Of a DNA stretch of 64,000 nt, positions 22,048 through 32,387 are shown piece after piece. The stretch covers positions 62,001 through 126,000 of the forward strand of contig NZ_SCRH01000007.1 in NCBI RefSeq assembly GCF_004298145.1, in the 5' to 3' direction. The notes under the pieces are model-generated. The model saw nothing but the letters and a program-made list of their open reading frames with translations, did no database searches and was not told where the DNA came from. Source of the DNA: Mycobacterium sp. (GTDB taxonomy: Bacteria; Actinomycetota; Actinomycetes; Mycobacteriales; Mycobacteriaceae). Numbering within the stretch: position 1 is the first letter of the stretch; each line of letters starts with the position of its first letter. The position numbers were made by a program, and so were the translations under genes.

Positions 22048-22476
22048 TCAGCGCCGTACCACGGCCGTCGCGGTCAGCCGGTCCTGCAGCCCGCGGCCGT
22101 CCCAGTCGGTGAACAACGCCGGGACGACCGTCCCGACGAGCAGGCCGCGCACCACCGCGCGGCCCGTGCCGACCGGCCCGCGCCCGTCCACCGTCACCAC
22201 CCGCAGACGCAGCGCCAGCTGCCCGGGCGTGAAGCCGAACAATCGCACCGAGACCACGCCCAGCACGAACCAGATCACCAGCACCGCCGTGGACAACGCC
22301 GGTTGGGAGTACAGGCCGAACCGCATGGCCAGCGCCGCCAGGCCATAGGAGATCAGCCAGTCGATCATCAGCGCGCCCAGCCGGCGTCCCATTGGCGCCA
22401 ACGAGCCGGGGCCGCTTTGGGGCAATCCCAGCTTTTCGCCGGGATATGCGGATCGCGATTCCGGCATCATCGCCAC
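22048..22476 (-). CDS. RDD-family membrane protein (Rv2219A-like)
   Basis: RDD domain proteins are small multi-helix membrane proteins, some of which act in ion exchange. The 142-aa product shows the family signature in GRRLGALMIDWLI at the start of the first helix and a later GQLALRLRVV segment, with about three membrane helices. The start is probably the GTG at 22476, though two ATG codons follow within nine bases. It converges on the DUF4191 gene across 25 bp and is divergent from glnA1. Confidence 0.82.
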   Translation of the reverse strand: MAMMPESRSAYPGEKLGLPQSGPGSLAPMGRRLGALMIDWLISYGLAALAMRFGLYSQPALSTAVLVIWFVLGVVSVRLFGFTPGQLALRLRVVTVDGRGPVGTGRAVVRGLLVGTVVPALFTDWDGRGLQDRLTATAVVRR

Positions 22477-22625
22477 GGACCGGGCGCCGAATGCCCCGCC
22501 GGCCGGGTCCGATAGGGCGGGCTAACGGTGCGCTCGGTCACCGGAAAAGATACGATCTTGCGATCCATGGCCCCACAATAGAACCCGCCGCCGAAGCGGC
22601 CACTTTTTGCGTGTGGCATGGTCAC

Positions 22626-22641
22626 GTAACGTGCGCGCAAC
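22626..22641 (+). promoter_or_regulatory. Candidate GlnR box and promoter upstream of glnA1
   Basis: The sequence GTAAC, six bases, GCAAC fits the actinobacterial GlnR pattern (GTNAC-n6-GNAAC). It lies 74 bases before the glnA1 start. A TTGACT at 22648-22653 and TAGCGT at 22674-22679 could be a -35/-10 pair, though the 20-base spacing is long. GlnR control of glnA is known in mycobacteria, so the placement makes sense. Confidence 0.5.
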
Positions 22642-22714
22642 ATCGGGTTGACTGACGGGCAACATCTGCTCCCTAGCGTCAGGCCGCGGATCTCACAAAG
22701 TAAAGGAGCATTCT

Positions 22715-24151
22715 GTGACGGAAACGACGCCCGACGACGTCTTCAAACTCGCCAAGGACGAAAACGTCGAATTTGTCGACGTCCGGTTCTGTGATCTGCC
22801 CGGCATCATGCAGCACTTCACAATTCCGATTTCGTTTTTCGACGAGAGCATTTTTGAGGATGGCATAGCCTTCGACGGCTCGTCGATTCGCGGATTCCAG
22901 TCCATTCATGAATCCGACATGTTGCTCCTGCCCGACCCGACGACGGCGCAGATCGATCTTTTCCGCGAAGCCAGGACGCTGAACCTGAACTTCTTCGTGC
23001 ACGACCCCTTCACCCTCGAGCCGTACTCGCGCGACCCGCGCAATATCGCCCGTAAGGCCGAGAACTATCTGATCAGCACCGGGGTAGCCGACACCGCGTA
23101 CTTCGGCGCCGAGGCCGAGTTCTACATCTTCGACTCGGTGAGCTTCGATTCGCGCACTAACGGCTCGTTCTACGAGGTCGACGCGATTTCGGGGTGGTGG
23201 AACACCGGCTCGCCCAACGAGCTCGACGGCAGCCCCAACCGGGGCTACAAGGTCCGCCCCAAGGGTGGCTACTTCCCCGTCGCCCCCGTCGACCACTACG
23301 TCGACCTGCGCGACCAGATGCTGTCCAACCTGATCAAGGCCGGCTTCAGCCTGGAGAAGGGCCACCACGAGGTGGGCACCGGCGGCCAGGCCGAGATCAA
23401 CTACAAGTTCAACACCCTGCTGCACGCGGCCGACGACATGATGCTCTACAAGTACATCGTCAAGAACACCGCGTGGGCCAACGGCAAGACCGTCACGTTC
23501 ATGCCCAAGCCGCTGTTCGGTGACAACGGCTCCGGCATGCACTGCCACCAGTCGCTGTGGAAGGACGGCACCCCGCTGATGTACGACGAGACGGGCTACG
23601 CCGGCCTGTCGGACACCGCCCGCCACTACATTGGCGGCCTGCTGCACCACGCGCCGTCACTGCTGGCGTTCACCAACCCCACGGTGAACTCCTACAAGCG
23701 TCTGGTGCCCGGCTATGAGGCCCCGATCAACCTGGTCTACAGCCAGCGCAACCGCTCGGCCTGTGTGCGGATCCCGATCACCGGCACCAACCCGAAGGCC
23801 AAGCGGCTCGAATTCCGTTGCCCCGACTCCTCGGGCAACCCCTACCTGGCGTTCTCGGCCATGCTGATGGCCGGCCTGGACGGCATCAAGAACAAGATCG
23901 AGCCGCAGGCGCCCGTCGACAAGGACCTCTACGAGCTGCCGCCCGAGGAGGCCGCCAACATCCCGCAGGCACCCACGCAGCTGTCCGCGGTGATCGACCG
24001 GCTGGAAGAAGACCACGAATACCTCACCGAGGGCGGCGTTTTCACGCCGGACCTGATCGAGACGTGGATCAGCTTCAAGCGCGAGAACGAGATCCTGCCG
24101 GTCCAGATCCGGCCGCACCCTTACGAATTCGCGCTCTACTACGACGTCTAA
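22715..24151 (+). CDS. glnA1: Glutamine synthetase I
   Basis: GlnA1 makes glutamine from glutamate, ammonia and ATP and is the main enzyme of ammonia assimilation. The 478-aa protein has [18 protein letters not shown], the ATP-binding segment [16 protein letters not shown], and the adenylylation loop DLYELPPEE, whose Tyr (about residue 406) is the GlnE target. The GTG start follows AAAGGAG. Pathogenic mycobacteria also export this enzyme without a signal peptide, and none is seen here. Expression is likely nitrogen controlled through the GlnR-like box upstream. Confidence 0.97.
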   Translation: MTETTPDDVFKLAKDENVEFVDVRFCDLPGIMQHFTIPISFFDESIFEDGIAFDGSSIRGFQSIHESDMLLLPDPTTAQIDLFREARTLNLNFFVHDPFTLEPYSRDPRNIARKAENYLISTGVADTAYFGAEAEFYIFDSVSFDSRTNGSFYEVDAISGWWNTGSPNELDGSPNRGYKVRPKGGYFPVAPVDHYVDLRDQMLSNLIKAGFSLEKGHHEVGTGGQAEINYKFNTLLHAADDMMLYKYIVKNTAWANGKTVTFMPKPLFGDNGSGMHCHQSLWKDGTPLMYDETGYAGLSDTARHYIGGLLHHAPSLLAFTNPTVNSYKRLVPGYEAPINLVYSQRNRSACVRIPITGTNPKAKRLEFRCPDSSGNPYLAFSAMLMAGLDGIKNKIEPQAPVDKDLYELPPEEAANIPQAPTQLSAVIDRLEEDHEYLTEGGVFTPDLIETWISFKRENEILPVQIRPHPYEFALYYDV

Positions 24152-24223
24152 ACAGGTCTCGTCGGTCGGCACGCGGTGGGTACGCCGTAGCTTCGATCCG
24201 GCTGTGAGCTGTTGAAATCCCGC

Positions 24224-25963
24224 TCAGGTTGTGCGGGTGCGACGCCGAGAGGTGAGCCACCCCCACACCCACGTCAAGGCGACGTCGTGGCCGGTGGCCA
24301 GGTACTCCACGGTGGCCGGATAGTGGCAGATTTCTTGCGCCTGGGACAACCCGTCAGGCTTACCGACGAGGAGCACCTGGTCGTCGAGGGCGAGGGTGGT
24401 GTCCGAGGCCGGCATGAACCGCGGCTCGCCATCACGGACGAGGACCAGCGCGGCCAGCGGCAGCCCGGCGTCGCGGTCATCGGGCCGGCGCATGAGGTCT
24501 CCTATTGTCAGGGTGTGCCCGCGCCGTAACCAGTCCGCGATGGCCGGGGCCTCCGCAGCGGAGAGGGCGACGGCGGCGCGCTCGGGTGTGCGCCGGCCGC
24601 AGCGATCCCGCACGTGCTCAAGCACGTCGGTGGCCCACCGCTCGTCGCGCCCGAAGGCATGTTCAACGAAGCTCCAAAACACCGGGGTGAGAATCCGGGC
24701 GAGCACCTCACGGGCGACGAGTTCGGTCGCGATGTACACCGAGTCGATCTGCAAGGCGTCGAGCAGGGCCTTGTTAGCGCTCGTCTGCTGGCGGACGACG
24801 AGGTAGACGTCGGGGTTTGCCACCCGAGCCCGCTCGGCCATGGCGATGTTGGCGGTGTCGTTGCGGCTGCCCGCGACAAAACCGGCGGCACGGGAGACGT
24901 CCGGTTCGCCGTCGGCCGGGTCGGTGAGGTCCACGGTGACCCCGATGGCAGCGAGATCACCGACGAGATCGTGCCCGAAATCGGCCTCGGCGCACACGAC
25001 CCAACGGCCGGCGGCGAGGCCGCCGCGCACCGGTGGCAACTCTGCTTGGTCGTTGTCCATCAGCCAGCGCAGCAGCTGATGATTGACCGGCCGGTGGATC
25101 GACAGCGCGAGGTAGTCGCCGAACCGATCGTCGGGGTTGATAACCGCGGTCGGGGAGAAATGCTCCATCCGAGCCTGGATTCGGTGGTCGTTGCAGCGGG
25201 CGAGGACGGGCACTTCGGGCCGCAGCAGCGATACCGTCATCACGACGGCGAGGTTTGCGTCGTCGTCGTTGGTCAGCGCGAGAACACCCTCGCAGTCGCG
25301 ATGCGCCAGCCCGGCCGCGCCCAGCATCGCCGGTATGGCGCAGTCACCCTCGACCGCGGGGACGTCAAAACTCAGCTGCTCGGATATCACCGACTGGACC
25401 CTGGCCTCCTGCTTGTCGATGACGACGAACCGGCGCCGCTGTTCGTCCAGCTCGCAGCCGACGGCCCGGCCGGCATCCCCATAACCGGCGACGACGAAGA
25501 AGGGCTCAACCATCCGCCGGACGCGGCGACGGAACCGCTGGGCCGCGATCGCGTCCCGGAAAGCGACGTCCTGGATCACGGAGAAGAAGACCCCGATGGC
25601 GTAGGCCCAGCTGACGACGACCAAGTAAATGGACAGCGACAGCCACATCCGCTGCGGGTAGCTGAAGGCGCCGGGCAGCTCGCTGTAGCCAACCGTCGTC
25701 AACGTGATGGTCATCTGGTAGAAGGCATCGAAGACGGTCAACCGGTATGGGTTTCCATGCGCGTCGACACCCGGCATGAACATCAGCCCGGCGGTACAGA
25801 TGCTGAAAATCGTGATCACGACGATCAGCGGCGCTCGCATTCGGCGCAGGAAGAGGAAGATCACGTCGGTGGTCGGCACCGCCGTCGGAACGCTGATCGG
25901 CTTGCGCCGCGGTTTCACCCGCCGTCGGCTCCGGAACGGAAACAGGTACAGCAAGTTCGACAT
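24224..25963 (-). CDS. Potassium channel with tandem RCK/TrkA-N domains
   Basis: The 579-aa protein is a two-helix ion channel subunit. Membrane helices lie at about 44-64 and 106-130, with the K+ selectivity filter TTVGYSE between them at about residues 92-98. A first Rossmann/RCK domain follows (FFVVAGYGDAGRAV, nucleotide-binding glycines intact). A second RCK-like unit (from about residue 320) has lost the glycine motif, and then comes a C-terminal TrkA-C-like end. The start lies 4 bases after the stop of the small membrane protein gene upstream, implying coupling. M. tuberculosis has no such genes between glnA1 and glnE. Confidence 0.87.
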   Translation of the reverse strand: MSNLLYLFPFRSRRRVKPRRKPISVPTAVPTTDVIFLFLRRMRAPLIVVITIFSICTAGLMFMPGVDAHGNPYRLTVFDAFYQMTITLTTVGYSELPGAFSYPQRMWLSLSIYLVVVSWAYAIGVFFSVIQDVAFRDAIAAQRFRRRVRRMVEPFFVVAGYGDAGRAVGCELDEQRRRFVVIDKQEARVQSVISEQLSFDVPAVEGDCAIPAMLGAAGLAHRDCEGVLALTNDDDANLAVVMTVSLLRPEVPVLARCNDHRIQARMEHFSPTAVINPDDRFGDYLALSIHRPVNHQLLRWLMDNDQAELPPVRGGLAAGRWVVCAEADFGHDLVGDLAAIGVTVDLTDPADGEPDVSRAAGFVAGSRNDTANIAMAERARVANPDVYLVVRQQTSANKALLDALQIDSVYIATELVAREVLARILTPVFWSFVEHAFGRDERWATDVLEHVRDRCGRRTPERAAVALSAAEAPAIADWLRRGHTLTIGDLMRRPDDRDAGLPLAALVLVRDGEPRFMPASDTTLALDDQVLLVGKPDGLSQAQEICHYPATVEYLATGHDVALTWVWGWLTSRRRTRTT

Positions 25964-25966
25964 CGA

Positions 25967-26353
25967 CTACCGGCGCCGGAATGACGCCGTCTCGATCACC
26001 AGCAGGGTGACGGACACGATGTTGGCGAGCAGCGCCCCGCCCGACAGGGACACCACGCTCGCGGTCGCATGCCGGTCCAGTCCGGCGACCGACACCTGGG
26101 TGGCGAACACCCACATCGCCGCGGCGGCAACAAGCTGGAGCAGCGCGACGAGGCTGGCCGAGAGGTGGACCGCACCCAGCTGGGTACGGTCACCGAACTT
26201 CAGGACCGTGGTGATCAGAGCGACGACAAGAGCAAGGAAGAGCTCCCACGAGTTGTGCAGCGTGGGGTCCCCGACGTCACCGACGAAGAAGCCGAAGTTC
26301 AAGGTCGCCGCCAGCATCACAAAGAAACCAAAAACCACCTTCTCCAGATTCAC
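25967..26353 (-). CDS. Small four-helix membrane protein paired with the K+ channel (DUF6394-like)
   Basis: The 128-residue protein is almost entirely membrane: about four helices at 4-24, 37-52, 62-85 and 98-121. It has a short GDVGDPTLHNSWELF loop after helix 1 and a LKFGDRTQLGAVHLS motif after helix 2. The pattern recalls DUF6394 proteins, which I remember occurring next to ion channel genes, though I cannot confirm this by search. It starts with GTG and is followed 4 bases later by the channel gene. An auxiliary subunit or regulator of the channel is the natural guess. Confidence 0.75.
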   Translation of the reverse strand: MNLEKVVFGFFVMLAATLNFGFFVGDVGDPTLHNSWELFLALVVALITTVLKFGDRTQLGAVHLSASLVALLQLVAAAAMWVFATQVSVAGLDRHATASVVSLSGGALLANIVSVTLLVIETASFRRR

Positions 26354-26409
26354 ACCGGCAGCCTAGCTCTGCCGAGTCAGAAAACCGACCGGCCACAAGC
26401 CCGTGGCGT

Positions 26410-27270
26410 CTATCCGTCGAGCGCGAGATCCTTACGGAAGCGCTGCATGCCATCGATCTTGTCGTCCAGGCCGGCGTCGGGCCCGGTGTAGAACATCCAC
26501 GGCATCGTGATGACGCCGTGGATGCCGCCGGCCTCGGCGCGTTGATAGTCGGCGGTGGTGAACGCGTCGGTCAGCGGCGTGAGAACGGTGAAATCGTCTG
26601 CGGATAAACCGTTTTCAATCCGCATCTCCCGCAGCCGGCCCACCGCGTCGAGGGCCCGCTCGGTGTTGATCAAATCGCCGATCCAGCCGTCGTTGCGGGC
26701 GGCGCGGCGCAGCGCGATGTCGCTGAGCCCCCCGACGTACACCGGGATCGGCGGCGGGGTGGGCTGCATCTCCAGCCGCGGCGCGGAATAGAACTCGCCC
26801 TCGAACTCCGTCCAGCCCGGCGACCACAGCCCCCGCATCAGCTCGATCATTTCGTCGGTGCGTTTGCCGCGGGCCTCGAATCGCTCGCCCATCAACGCGA
26901 ATTCCTCGCGGCACCAGCCCACGCCGATGCCCAGCTCCACCCGGCCCGCCGCCAAAACCGCCGCGGTACCAATGGCTTTCGCCGCCGAGTAGGGGTTGCG
27001 CATCGCGGGAATGTAGACGGTGTTGACGAACCGCAACCGGGTGGTGACCTGGGCGAGAGCGCCGACGAGCACCCAGGGATCGGGCCAGTCGGTGAAGGGC
27101 TGCCAGCGTCGTTCCCCATCCTTGGTGTACGGGTACGGGGTGTCCAGCGTCTCCAGGTTGACGACGTGGTCCGGGATGCCGATCCCGTCGTAGCCGAGTT
27201 CGTCGGCCGCCTTGGCGAGCTCGATGATCTCCCGGGTGTTTCCGAAGGCGCTGCTGATGTAGAACTTCAC
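26410..27270 (-). CDS. LLM-class F420-dependent oxidoreductase
   Basis: The 286-aa protein is a TIM-barrel flavin/F420-type oxidoreductase of the luciferase-like family. Signs are the start [25 protein letters not shown], the GRVELGIGVGWCREEF motif and PVYVGGLSDIALRRAAR. Mycobacteria use coenzyme F420 with many of these enzymes, but substrates are mostly unknown. The GTG start lies just after GGAGGAA and overlaps the TGA of the thioesterase gene (GTGA), so the two are coupled. It may act on an acyl or CoA-linked compound, judging from its partner. Confidence 0.87.
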   Translation of the reverse strand: MKFYISSAFGNTREIIELAKAADELGYDGIGIPDHVVNLETLDTPYPYTKDGERRWQPFTDWPDPWVLVGALAQVTTRLRFVNTVYIPAMRNPYSAAKAIGTAAVLAAGRVELGIGVGWCREEFALMGERFEARGKRTDEMIELMRGLWSPGWTEFEGEFYSAPRLEMQPTPPPIPVYVGGLSDIALRRAARNDGWIGDLINTERALDAVGRLREMRIENGLSADDFTVLTPLTDAFTTADYQRAEAGGIHGVITMPWMFYTGPDAGLDDKIDGMQRFRKDLALDG

Positions 27271-27911
27271 TGTTCCTCCGCCGCCCAGGCCGGCGCGATG
27301 AAGACGCCGTCGGCCTCGACGGTGACGCCTTCGGAATCCGAAATGGTTCCGCGCGCAAAGGCTTTGCGCCCCTCCTTGCCGTCGACCCACGCCTCGCAGC
27401 GAAGCGGCCCCAGCGGAGTGCCGCGCAGATATCTCACGGTGATGGTTCCGGTGAACCGCGCCTTCGACAACCCCTCGCTGGCCGCCTCGCCGAGCATGTG
27501 GTCGAGCACCAGGGCGCTGACGCCGCCGTGCACCAGTTTGGGCGGACCCTCGTAGGCCGAGCCGAGGACGAACTCGCTCCAGCAGCGCCCGTCGCCCTCG
27601 TGCTGCACGACGATCGGCGGGGCGAAGGGGTTGCACACGCCGATCGCGGCGTTGCCCAACGGCAGCGGGCGGCCGTTGACGCGGTAGCTCACCCCGATCG
27701 GGCGGGCCCGTTGCCGCAACGACGCGGTGACGGCCTCGATCGCCGATCGCGCTTCGGCGACGACGTCGTCGTCGACCTCGGTCCGGATGGTCGCATCGAC
27801 GAGCTCCCGGACCGCATCGGCCAACGGGGCATAGAGTGCGGTGACGCGATCGGCTTCCGTCGCGCTGAGCACCTCGAATATGGCGTCCAACGCGCCGGCC
27901 TCCTGACTCAA
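27267..27911 (-). CDS. Hotdog-fold thioesterase (4HBT superfamily)
   Basis: The 214-aa protein has an N-terminal helical region of about 75 residues and a C-terminal hotdog domain (about 90-205) with the typical [18 protein letters not shown] helix, where Asp is the probable catalytic residue. Similar proteins hydrolyse acyl-CoA thioesters. The proposed start is TTG at 27911, which overlaps the glnE stop (TTGA). A later GTG in frame could also serve. It lies between glnE and the LLM oxidoreductase in one transcript. Confidence 0.8.
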   Translation of the reverse strand: MSQEAGALDAIFEVLSATEADRVTALYAPLADAVRELVDATIRTEVDDDVVAEARSAIEAVTASLRQRARPIGVSYRVNGRPLPLGNAAIGVCNPFAPPIVVQHEGDGRCWSEFVLGSAYEGPPKLVHGGVSALVLDHMLGEAASEGLSKARFTGTITVRYLRGTPLGPLRCEAWVDGKEGRKAFARGTISDSEGVTVEADGVFIAPAWAAEEQ

Positions 27912-30892
27912 CTTCCAAACACCTTGCGCACGACGGCTTTTGCGCGTCGTGTCACCCGCAAATAGTTATCCAGGAATTCGCCGCCCTCGTCGGTCGGCCA
28001 GCCCGCGGCCACCGCGACCGCGTTCAGCTGGCGTCCGGGACCCGGCAGCTGGTCGGTGGGCTTACCGCGGACCAGCACCAGCGCGTTGCGGGCCCGGGTG
28101 GCGGTCAGCCAGGCCTGCCGCAACAGGTCCACCTCGTCCACCGCGACCAGCTCGGCCGCGGCGATCGCATCCAGGCATTCCAGCGTCGACGTGGTGTGCA
28201 GCGCGGGGATCTCGTGGGCGTGCCGCAGCTGCAGCAGCTGCACGGTCCATTCGATGTCGGCCAGTCCCCCGCGGCCCAGCTTGGTGTGCGTGTTCGGGTC
28301 GGCGCCGCGGGGCAACCGCTCGGCCTCCACGCGGGCTTTGATACGGCGGATCTCGCGCATCGCGTCCGACGACATCCCACCGGGTGGATAGCGCGTCTTG
28401 TCGGCCATCAGCAGGAACCGCTGCCCCAGCTCGGCGTCCCCGGCGACCGCGTGGGCGCGCAGCAGCGCCTGGATCTCCCACGGCTGCGCCCACTGCTCGT
28501 AGTAGGCGGCGTAGGAAGCCAGGGTGCGCACCAGCGGGCCGTTGCGGCCCTCGGGCCGCAGGTTGGCGTCGACCTCCAGCGGCGGGTCGACGCTGGGAGT
28601 CCCCAGCAGCGTGCGGACCTGCTCGGCGACCGTCGTCGCCCAGCGAACGGCCACCGAATCCTCGACACCGGGCGCCGGCTCGCAGACGAACATCACGTCG
28701 GCGTCGGATCCGTAGCCGAGTTCGGCGCCACCCAGCCTGCCCATGCCGATGACGGCCAGGGCTGCCGGCGCCGGCACGTCCCCCGGGAGGTTGGCCCGCA
28801 TCATCGCGTCCAGCGCGGCCTGCAGCACCGCCACCCACACCGAGGTCAGCGCCTTGCAGACGTCGACCACCTCGAGCATGCCGAGCAGGTCCGCCGACGC
28901 CACCCGGGCCAGCTCGCGACGCCGCAGGGTGCGTGCCCCGGCGATCGCCCGCACCGGGTCGGAGTAGCGCGCGGCCGAGGCGACCAGCGCGCGGGCCACC
29001 GCGGCGGGATCGGCCTCCAGCAGTCGCGGGGCGGTCGGCCCGTCGCCGTAATCCTGGATGACCCGCGGCGCGCGCATCAGCAGGTCCGGCACGTACGCCG
29101 AGGTGCCCAGCACGTGCATGAGCCGCCGGGCCACGGCGGGCTGGTCGCGCAGCGTGGCCAAATACCAGCTTTCCCCGGACAGCGCCTCGGACAGTCGCCG
29201 GTAGGCCAGCAGCCCGGCGTCGGGGTCGGGCGTGTACGACATCCAGTTCAGCAGCCTGGGCAGCAGCACCGACTGCACCCGGCCGCGCCGGCCGCTCTGG
29301 TTGACCAGCGCCGACATGTGCTTCAGCGCGGTTTGCGGGCCCTCGTACCCGAGGGCGGCCAGCTGACGCTCGGCGGCCTCGGAGGTCATGCCGTGCGCGA
29401 TCTCCAGGCCGGCCGGGCCGATCGATTCCAGCAGCGGTTGGTAGAAGAGCTTGGCGTGCAGCTGCGACACCCGCAGGTTCTGGTGCCGCAGCTCCTCGCG
29501 CAGCACCCCGGCCGCATCGTGGCGACCGTCGGGCCGGATATGGGCGGCCCGCGCCAGCCAGCGCACCGCCTCCTCGTCGTCGGGTTCGGGCAGCAGATGG
29601 GTGCGCTTGAGCCGCTGCAGCTGCAACCGGTGCTCGAGCAGGCGGAGGAACTCATACGAGGCGGTGAGGTTCGCCGCGTCCTCGCGTCCGATGTAGCCGC
29701 CGTGGCCCAGCGCGGCCAGCGCGTCCACCGTCGACGCCACGTGCAGCGACTCATCGCCGCGCCCGTGCACCAACTGCAGGAGCTGCACGGCGAATTCGAC
29801 GTCACGCAAGCCGCCGCTGCCGAGCTTGATCTCGCGGCCGCGGACTTCGGCGGGAACCAGCTGCTCGACGCGCCGGCGCATCGCCTGCACCTCGACCACG
29901 AAGTCCTCACGCTCGCAGGCGACCCACACCATCGGCATCAGCGCGGCCAGGTACCGCGCCCCGAGCTCGGCGTCACCCACCGCCGCGCGCGCTTTCAGCA
30001 GCGCCTGGAACTCCCAGGTTTTCGCCCACCGCTGGTAGTAGGCGATGTGCGATTCGACGGTGCGAACCAGCTCACCGCTGCGGCCCTCCGGTCGCAGCCC
30101 GGCATCGACCTGAAAGAACGCCTCGGAGGCCAGCCGCATCATCTCGCTGGCCACCCGGGTGGTGAGGGTGTCGGCATGCTCGGCGACGAAGATGACGTCG
30201 ACGTCGCTGACGTAGTTCAGTTCGCGGGCACCGCATTTGCCCATCGCGATGACCGCCAGCCGCGGCGGCGTTTTATCGCCGCACACGCTGCTCTCGGCCA
30301 CCCGCAACGCGGCGGCGAGCGCCGCGTCCGCCAGGTCCGACAGGTGGGCCGCCACCACGGTGAACGGCACCACCGGTTCGTCCTCGACGGTGGCGGCCAG
30401 GTCGAGTCCGGCCAGCACCAGCAGTTGATCGCGATACCGGGTGCGCAAGCGCACCAGCGCCGAACCGGGATCCGCCAACGCCTCGTCGACGCACTGGGTG
30501 AACTTCGTGCACAGCTGCTCGTGGGTGGGCAGAGTGACGTTGCCGCGCAAGAGTTTCCAGGACCGCGGCTGGGCGATCAGGTGGTCCCCGAGGGCCAGCG
30601 AGGACCCGAGCACGCCGAACAGCCGACCGCGCAGGGGACGTTCGGCGAGTAGTGCGGCGTTGAGCTCCGGCCACCCGGCGTCCGGGTTCTCCGCCAGCCG
30701 AACCAGGGCGAGCAGGGCGGCGTCGGGGTCCGCCGCACGCGACAGCGACCACAGCAGGTCGACGTGGGCCTGGTCGTCATGGTCGTGCCAGCCCAGCTGC
30801 GCTATGCGTTCGGCCGCTTGCGGATCGACCAACCCGAGCCGGCCGACGCTGGGCAGCCGGGGGCGCTGCGTCGCGGGTTTGGTCACGATCAC
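27908..30892 (-). CDS. glnE: Bifunctional glutamine synthetase adenylyltransferase / adenylyl-removing enzyme
   Basis: GlnE adds and removes AMP on the regulatory Tyr of GlnA1 in response to nitrogen status. The 994-aa length equals that of Rv2221c. Two nucleotidyltransferase cores are visible: an N-terminal one with [13 protein letters not shown] (about residue 225) and a C-terminal one with [19 protein letters not shown] (about 715). Each is followed by an LRPEGR motif and a helical domain. In M. tuberculosis the gene is essential and adjacent to both glnA1 and glnA2, as here. Unlike there, two extra coupled genes follow it. Confidence 0.95.
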   Translation of the reverse strand: MIVTKPATQRPRLPSVGRLGLVDPQAAERIAQLGWHDHDDQAHVDLLWSLSRAADPDAALLALVRLAENPDAGWPELNAALLAERPLRGRLFGVLGSSLALGDHLIAQPRSWKLLRGNVTLPTHEQLCTKFTQCVDEALADPGSALVRLRTRYRDQLLVLAGLDLAATVEDEPVVPFTVVAAHLSDLADAALAAALRVAESSVCGDKTPPRLAVIAMGKCGARELNYVSDVDVIFVAEHADTLTTRVASEMMRLASEAFFQVDAGLRPEGRSGELVRTVESHIAYYQRWAKTWEFQALLKARAAVGDAELGARYLAALMPMVWVACEREDFVVEVQAMRRRVEQLVPAEVRGREIKLGSGGLRDVEFAVQLLQLVHGRGDESLHVASTVDALAALGHGGYIGREDAANLTASYEFLRLLEHRLQLQRLKRTHLLPEPDDEEAVRWLARAAHIRPDGRHDAAGVLREELRHQNLRVSQLHAKLFYQPLLESIGPAGLEIAHGMTSEAAERQLAALGYEGPQTALKHMSALVNQSGRRGRVQSVLLPRLLNWMSYTPDPDAGLLAYRRLSEALSGESWYLATLRDQPAVARRLMHVLGTSAYVPDLLMRAPRVIQDYGDGPTAPRLLEADPAAVARALVASAARYSDPVRAIAGARTLRRRELARVASADLLGMLEVVDVCKALTSVWVAVLQAALDAMMRANLPGDVPAPAALAVIGMGRLGGAELGYGSDADVMFVCEPAPGVEDSVAVRWATTVAEQVRTLLGTPSVDPPLEVDANLRPEGRNGPLVRTLASYAAYYEQWAQPWEIQALLRAHAVAGDAELGQRFLLMADKTRYPPGGMSSDAMREIRRIKARVEAERLPRGADPNTHTKLGRGGLADIEWTVQLLQLRHAHEIPALHTTSTLECLDAIAAAELVAVDEVDLLRQAWLTATRARNALVLVRGKPTDQLPGPGRQLNAVAVAAGWPTDEGGEFLDNYLRVTRRAKAVVRKVFGS

Positions 30893-30953
30893 GACCGTAG
30901 CGCAACCAGCCGATCTTCAGTCATGGTCGGCGCATCCCGAAACGGGAACTGCG

Positions 30954-32294
30954 CTAGAGGGACAGATAGGTGCGCAGTTCGTACGGGGTGACGTGGCTGC
31001 GGTAGTTCGCCCACTCGGTGCGCTTGTTGCGCAGGAAGAAGTCAAAGACGTGCTCCCCCAAGGTTTCCGCGACCAGCTCGGAGGACTCCATGGCACGAAG
31101 CGCGCTGTCCAGGCTGGTTGGCAGCTCGCGGTATCCCATCGCCTGGCGCTCTGCGGGGGTCAGGTCCCACACGTTGTCCTCGGCCTGCGGCCCCAGCACG
31201 TAGCCCTTCTCCACCCCGCGCAGTCCGGCGGCCAGCAGCACGGCGAACGTCAGGTACGGGTTGCAGGCCGAGTCGGGGCTGCGGACCTCGACGCGGCGCG
31301 ACGACGTCTTGTGCGGCGTGTACATGGGCACCCGCACCAGCGCGGAACGGTTGGCCGCCCCCCACGACGCGGCGGTCGGCGCCTCGCCGCCCCCCACCAG
31401 CCGCTTGTAGGAGTTGACCCATTGGTTGGTGACCGCGCTGATCTCCGAGGCGTGCTCGAGTATCCCGGCGATGAAGGACTTGCCCACATCGGAGAGCTGC
31501 AGCGGGTCGTCGGGGCCGTGGAACGCGTTGACGTCACCCTCGAACAGGCTCATGTGCGTGTGCATCGCGGAGCCGGGGTGCTGCCCGAACGGCTTGGGCA
31601 TGAACGACGCGCGGGCGCCGTTCTCGATCGCGACTTCTTTGATGACGTAGCGGAAGGTCATCACGTTGTCGGCCATCGACAGGGCGTCGGCGAAGCGCAG
31701 GTCGATCTCCTGCTGGCCGGGCGCGCCCTCGTGGTGGCTGAACTCCACCGAGATGCCCATGAACTCCAGCGCTTCGATCGCGTGGCGGCGGAAGTTCGAG
31801 GCGGAGTCGTGGATCGCCTGGTCGAAGTAGCCGGCGTTGTCGACCGGGACGGGCGGCGTCCCGTCGTCGGGGCCGGCCTCGAGCAGGAAGAATTCGATCT
31901 CGGGGTGCACGTAGCAGGAAAAACCCAGGTCGTTGGCCTTCTGCAGCTGGCGACGCAGCACGTGCCGCGGGTCCGCCCACGACGGCGATCCGTCCGGCAT
32001 GGTGATGTCGCAGAACATCCGCGCCGAGTGGTGGTGGCCGCTGGGTGAGGCCCACGGCAGCACCTGGAAGGTGGACGGGTCCGGGTTGGCGACGGTGTCG
32101 GATTCCGAGACCCGCGAGAAGCCTTCGATCGAGGATCCGTCGAAGCCGATGCCCTCCTCGAAGGCGCCTTCGAGTTCGGCCGGGGCGATGGCGACCGACT
32201 TGAGGAAACCGAGCACATCGGTGAACCACAGCCGAACGAAGCGGATGTCTCGTTCCTCGAGCGTGCGCAGCACGAATTCCTTCTGGCGATCCAT
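30954..32294 (-). CDS. glnA2: Type I glutamine synthetase-like protein GlnA2
   Basis: The 446-aa protein belongs to the same family as GlnA1, with FDGSSIEGFS, CYVHPEIEFFLLE, and KPFGQHPGSAMHTHMS. The C-terminal loop lacks the LYELPPEE adenylylation motif of GlnA1, so GlnE is not expected to act on it. Its paralogue in M. tuberculosis (Rv2222c) is dispensable for glutamine supply. Actinobacterial relatives include gamma-glutamylpolyamine synthetases, so the substrate is uncertain. I take the ATG at 32294 for a length equal to Rv2222c. glnE follows after 61 bp. Confidence 0.92.
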   Translation of the reverse strand: MDRQKEFVLRTLEERDIRFVRLWFTDVLGFLKSVAIAPAELEGAFEEGIGFDGSSIEGFSRVSESDTVANPDPSTFQVLPWASPSGHHHSARMFCDITMPDGSPSWADPRHVLRRQLQKANDLGFSCYVHPEIEFFLLEAGPDDGTPPVPVDNAGYFDQAIHDSASNFRRHAIEALEFMGISVEFSHHEGAPGQQEIDLRFADALSMADNVMTFRYVIKEVAIENGARASFMPKPFGQHPGSAMHTHMSLFEGDVNAFHGPDDPLQLSDVGKSFIAGILEHASEISAVTNQWVNSYKRLVGGGEAPTAASWGAANRSALVRVPMYTPHKTSSRRVEVRSPDSACNPYLTFAVLLAAGLRGVEKGYVLGPQAEDNVWDLTPAERQAMGYRELPTSLDSALRAMESSELVAETLGEHVFDFFLRNKRTEWANYRSHVTPYELRTYLSL

Positions 32295-32387
32295 AACTCG
32301 AACAGTATGCAACGGCTGTTAATTCTGTGTTACCGATGCCCGCTCAGAATGGTTGCGATGGTTGCGTGCGGGGCCGCCTCACACTGG

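Noticed and set aside
28196..30652. 818-codon plus-strand frame opposite glnE
   Set aside because: It is a shadow of glnE caused by high GC. No family features are seen.
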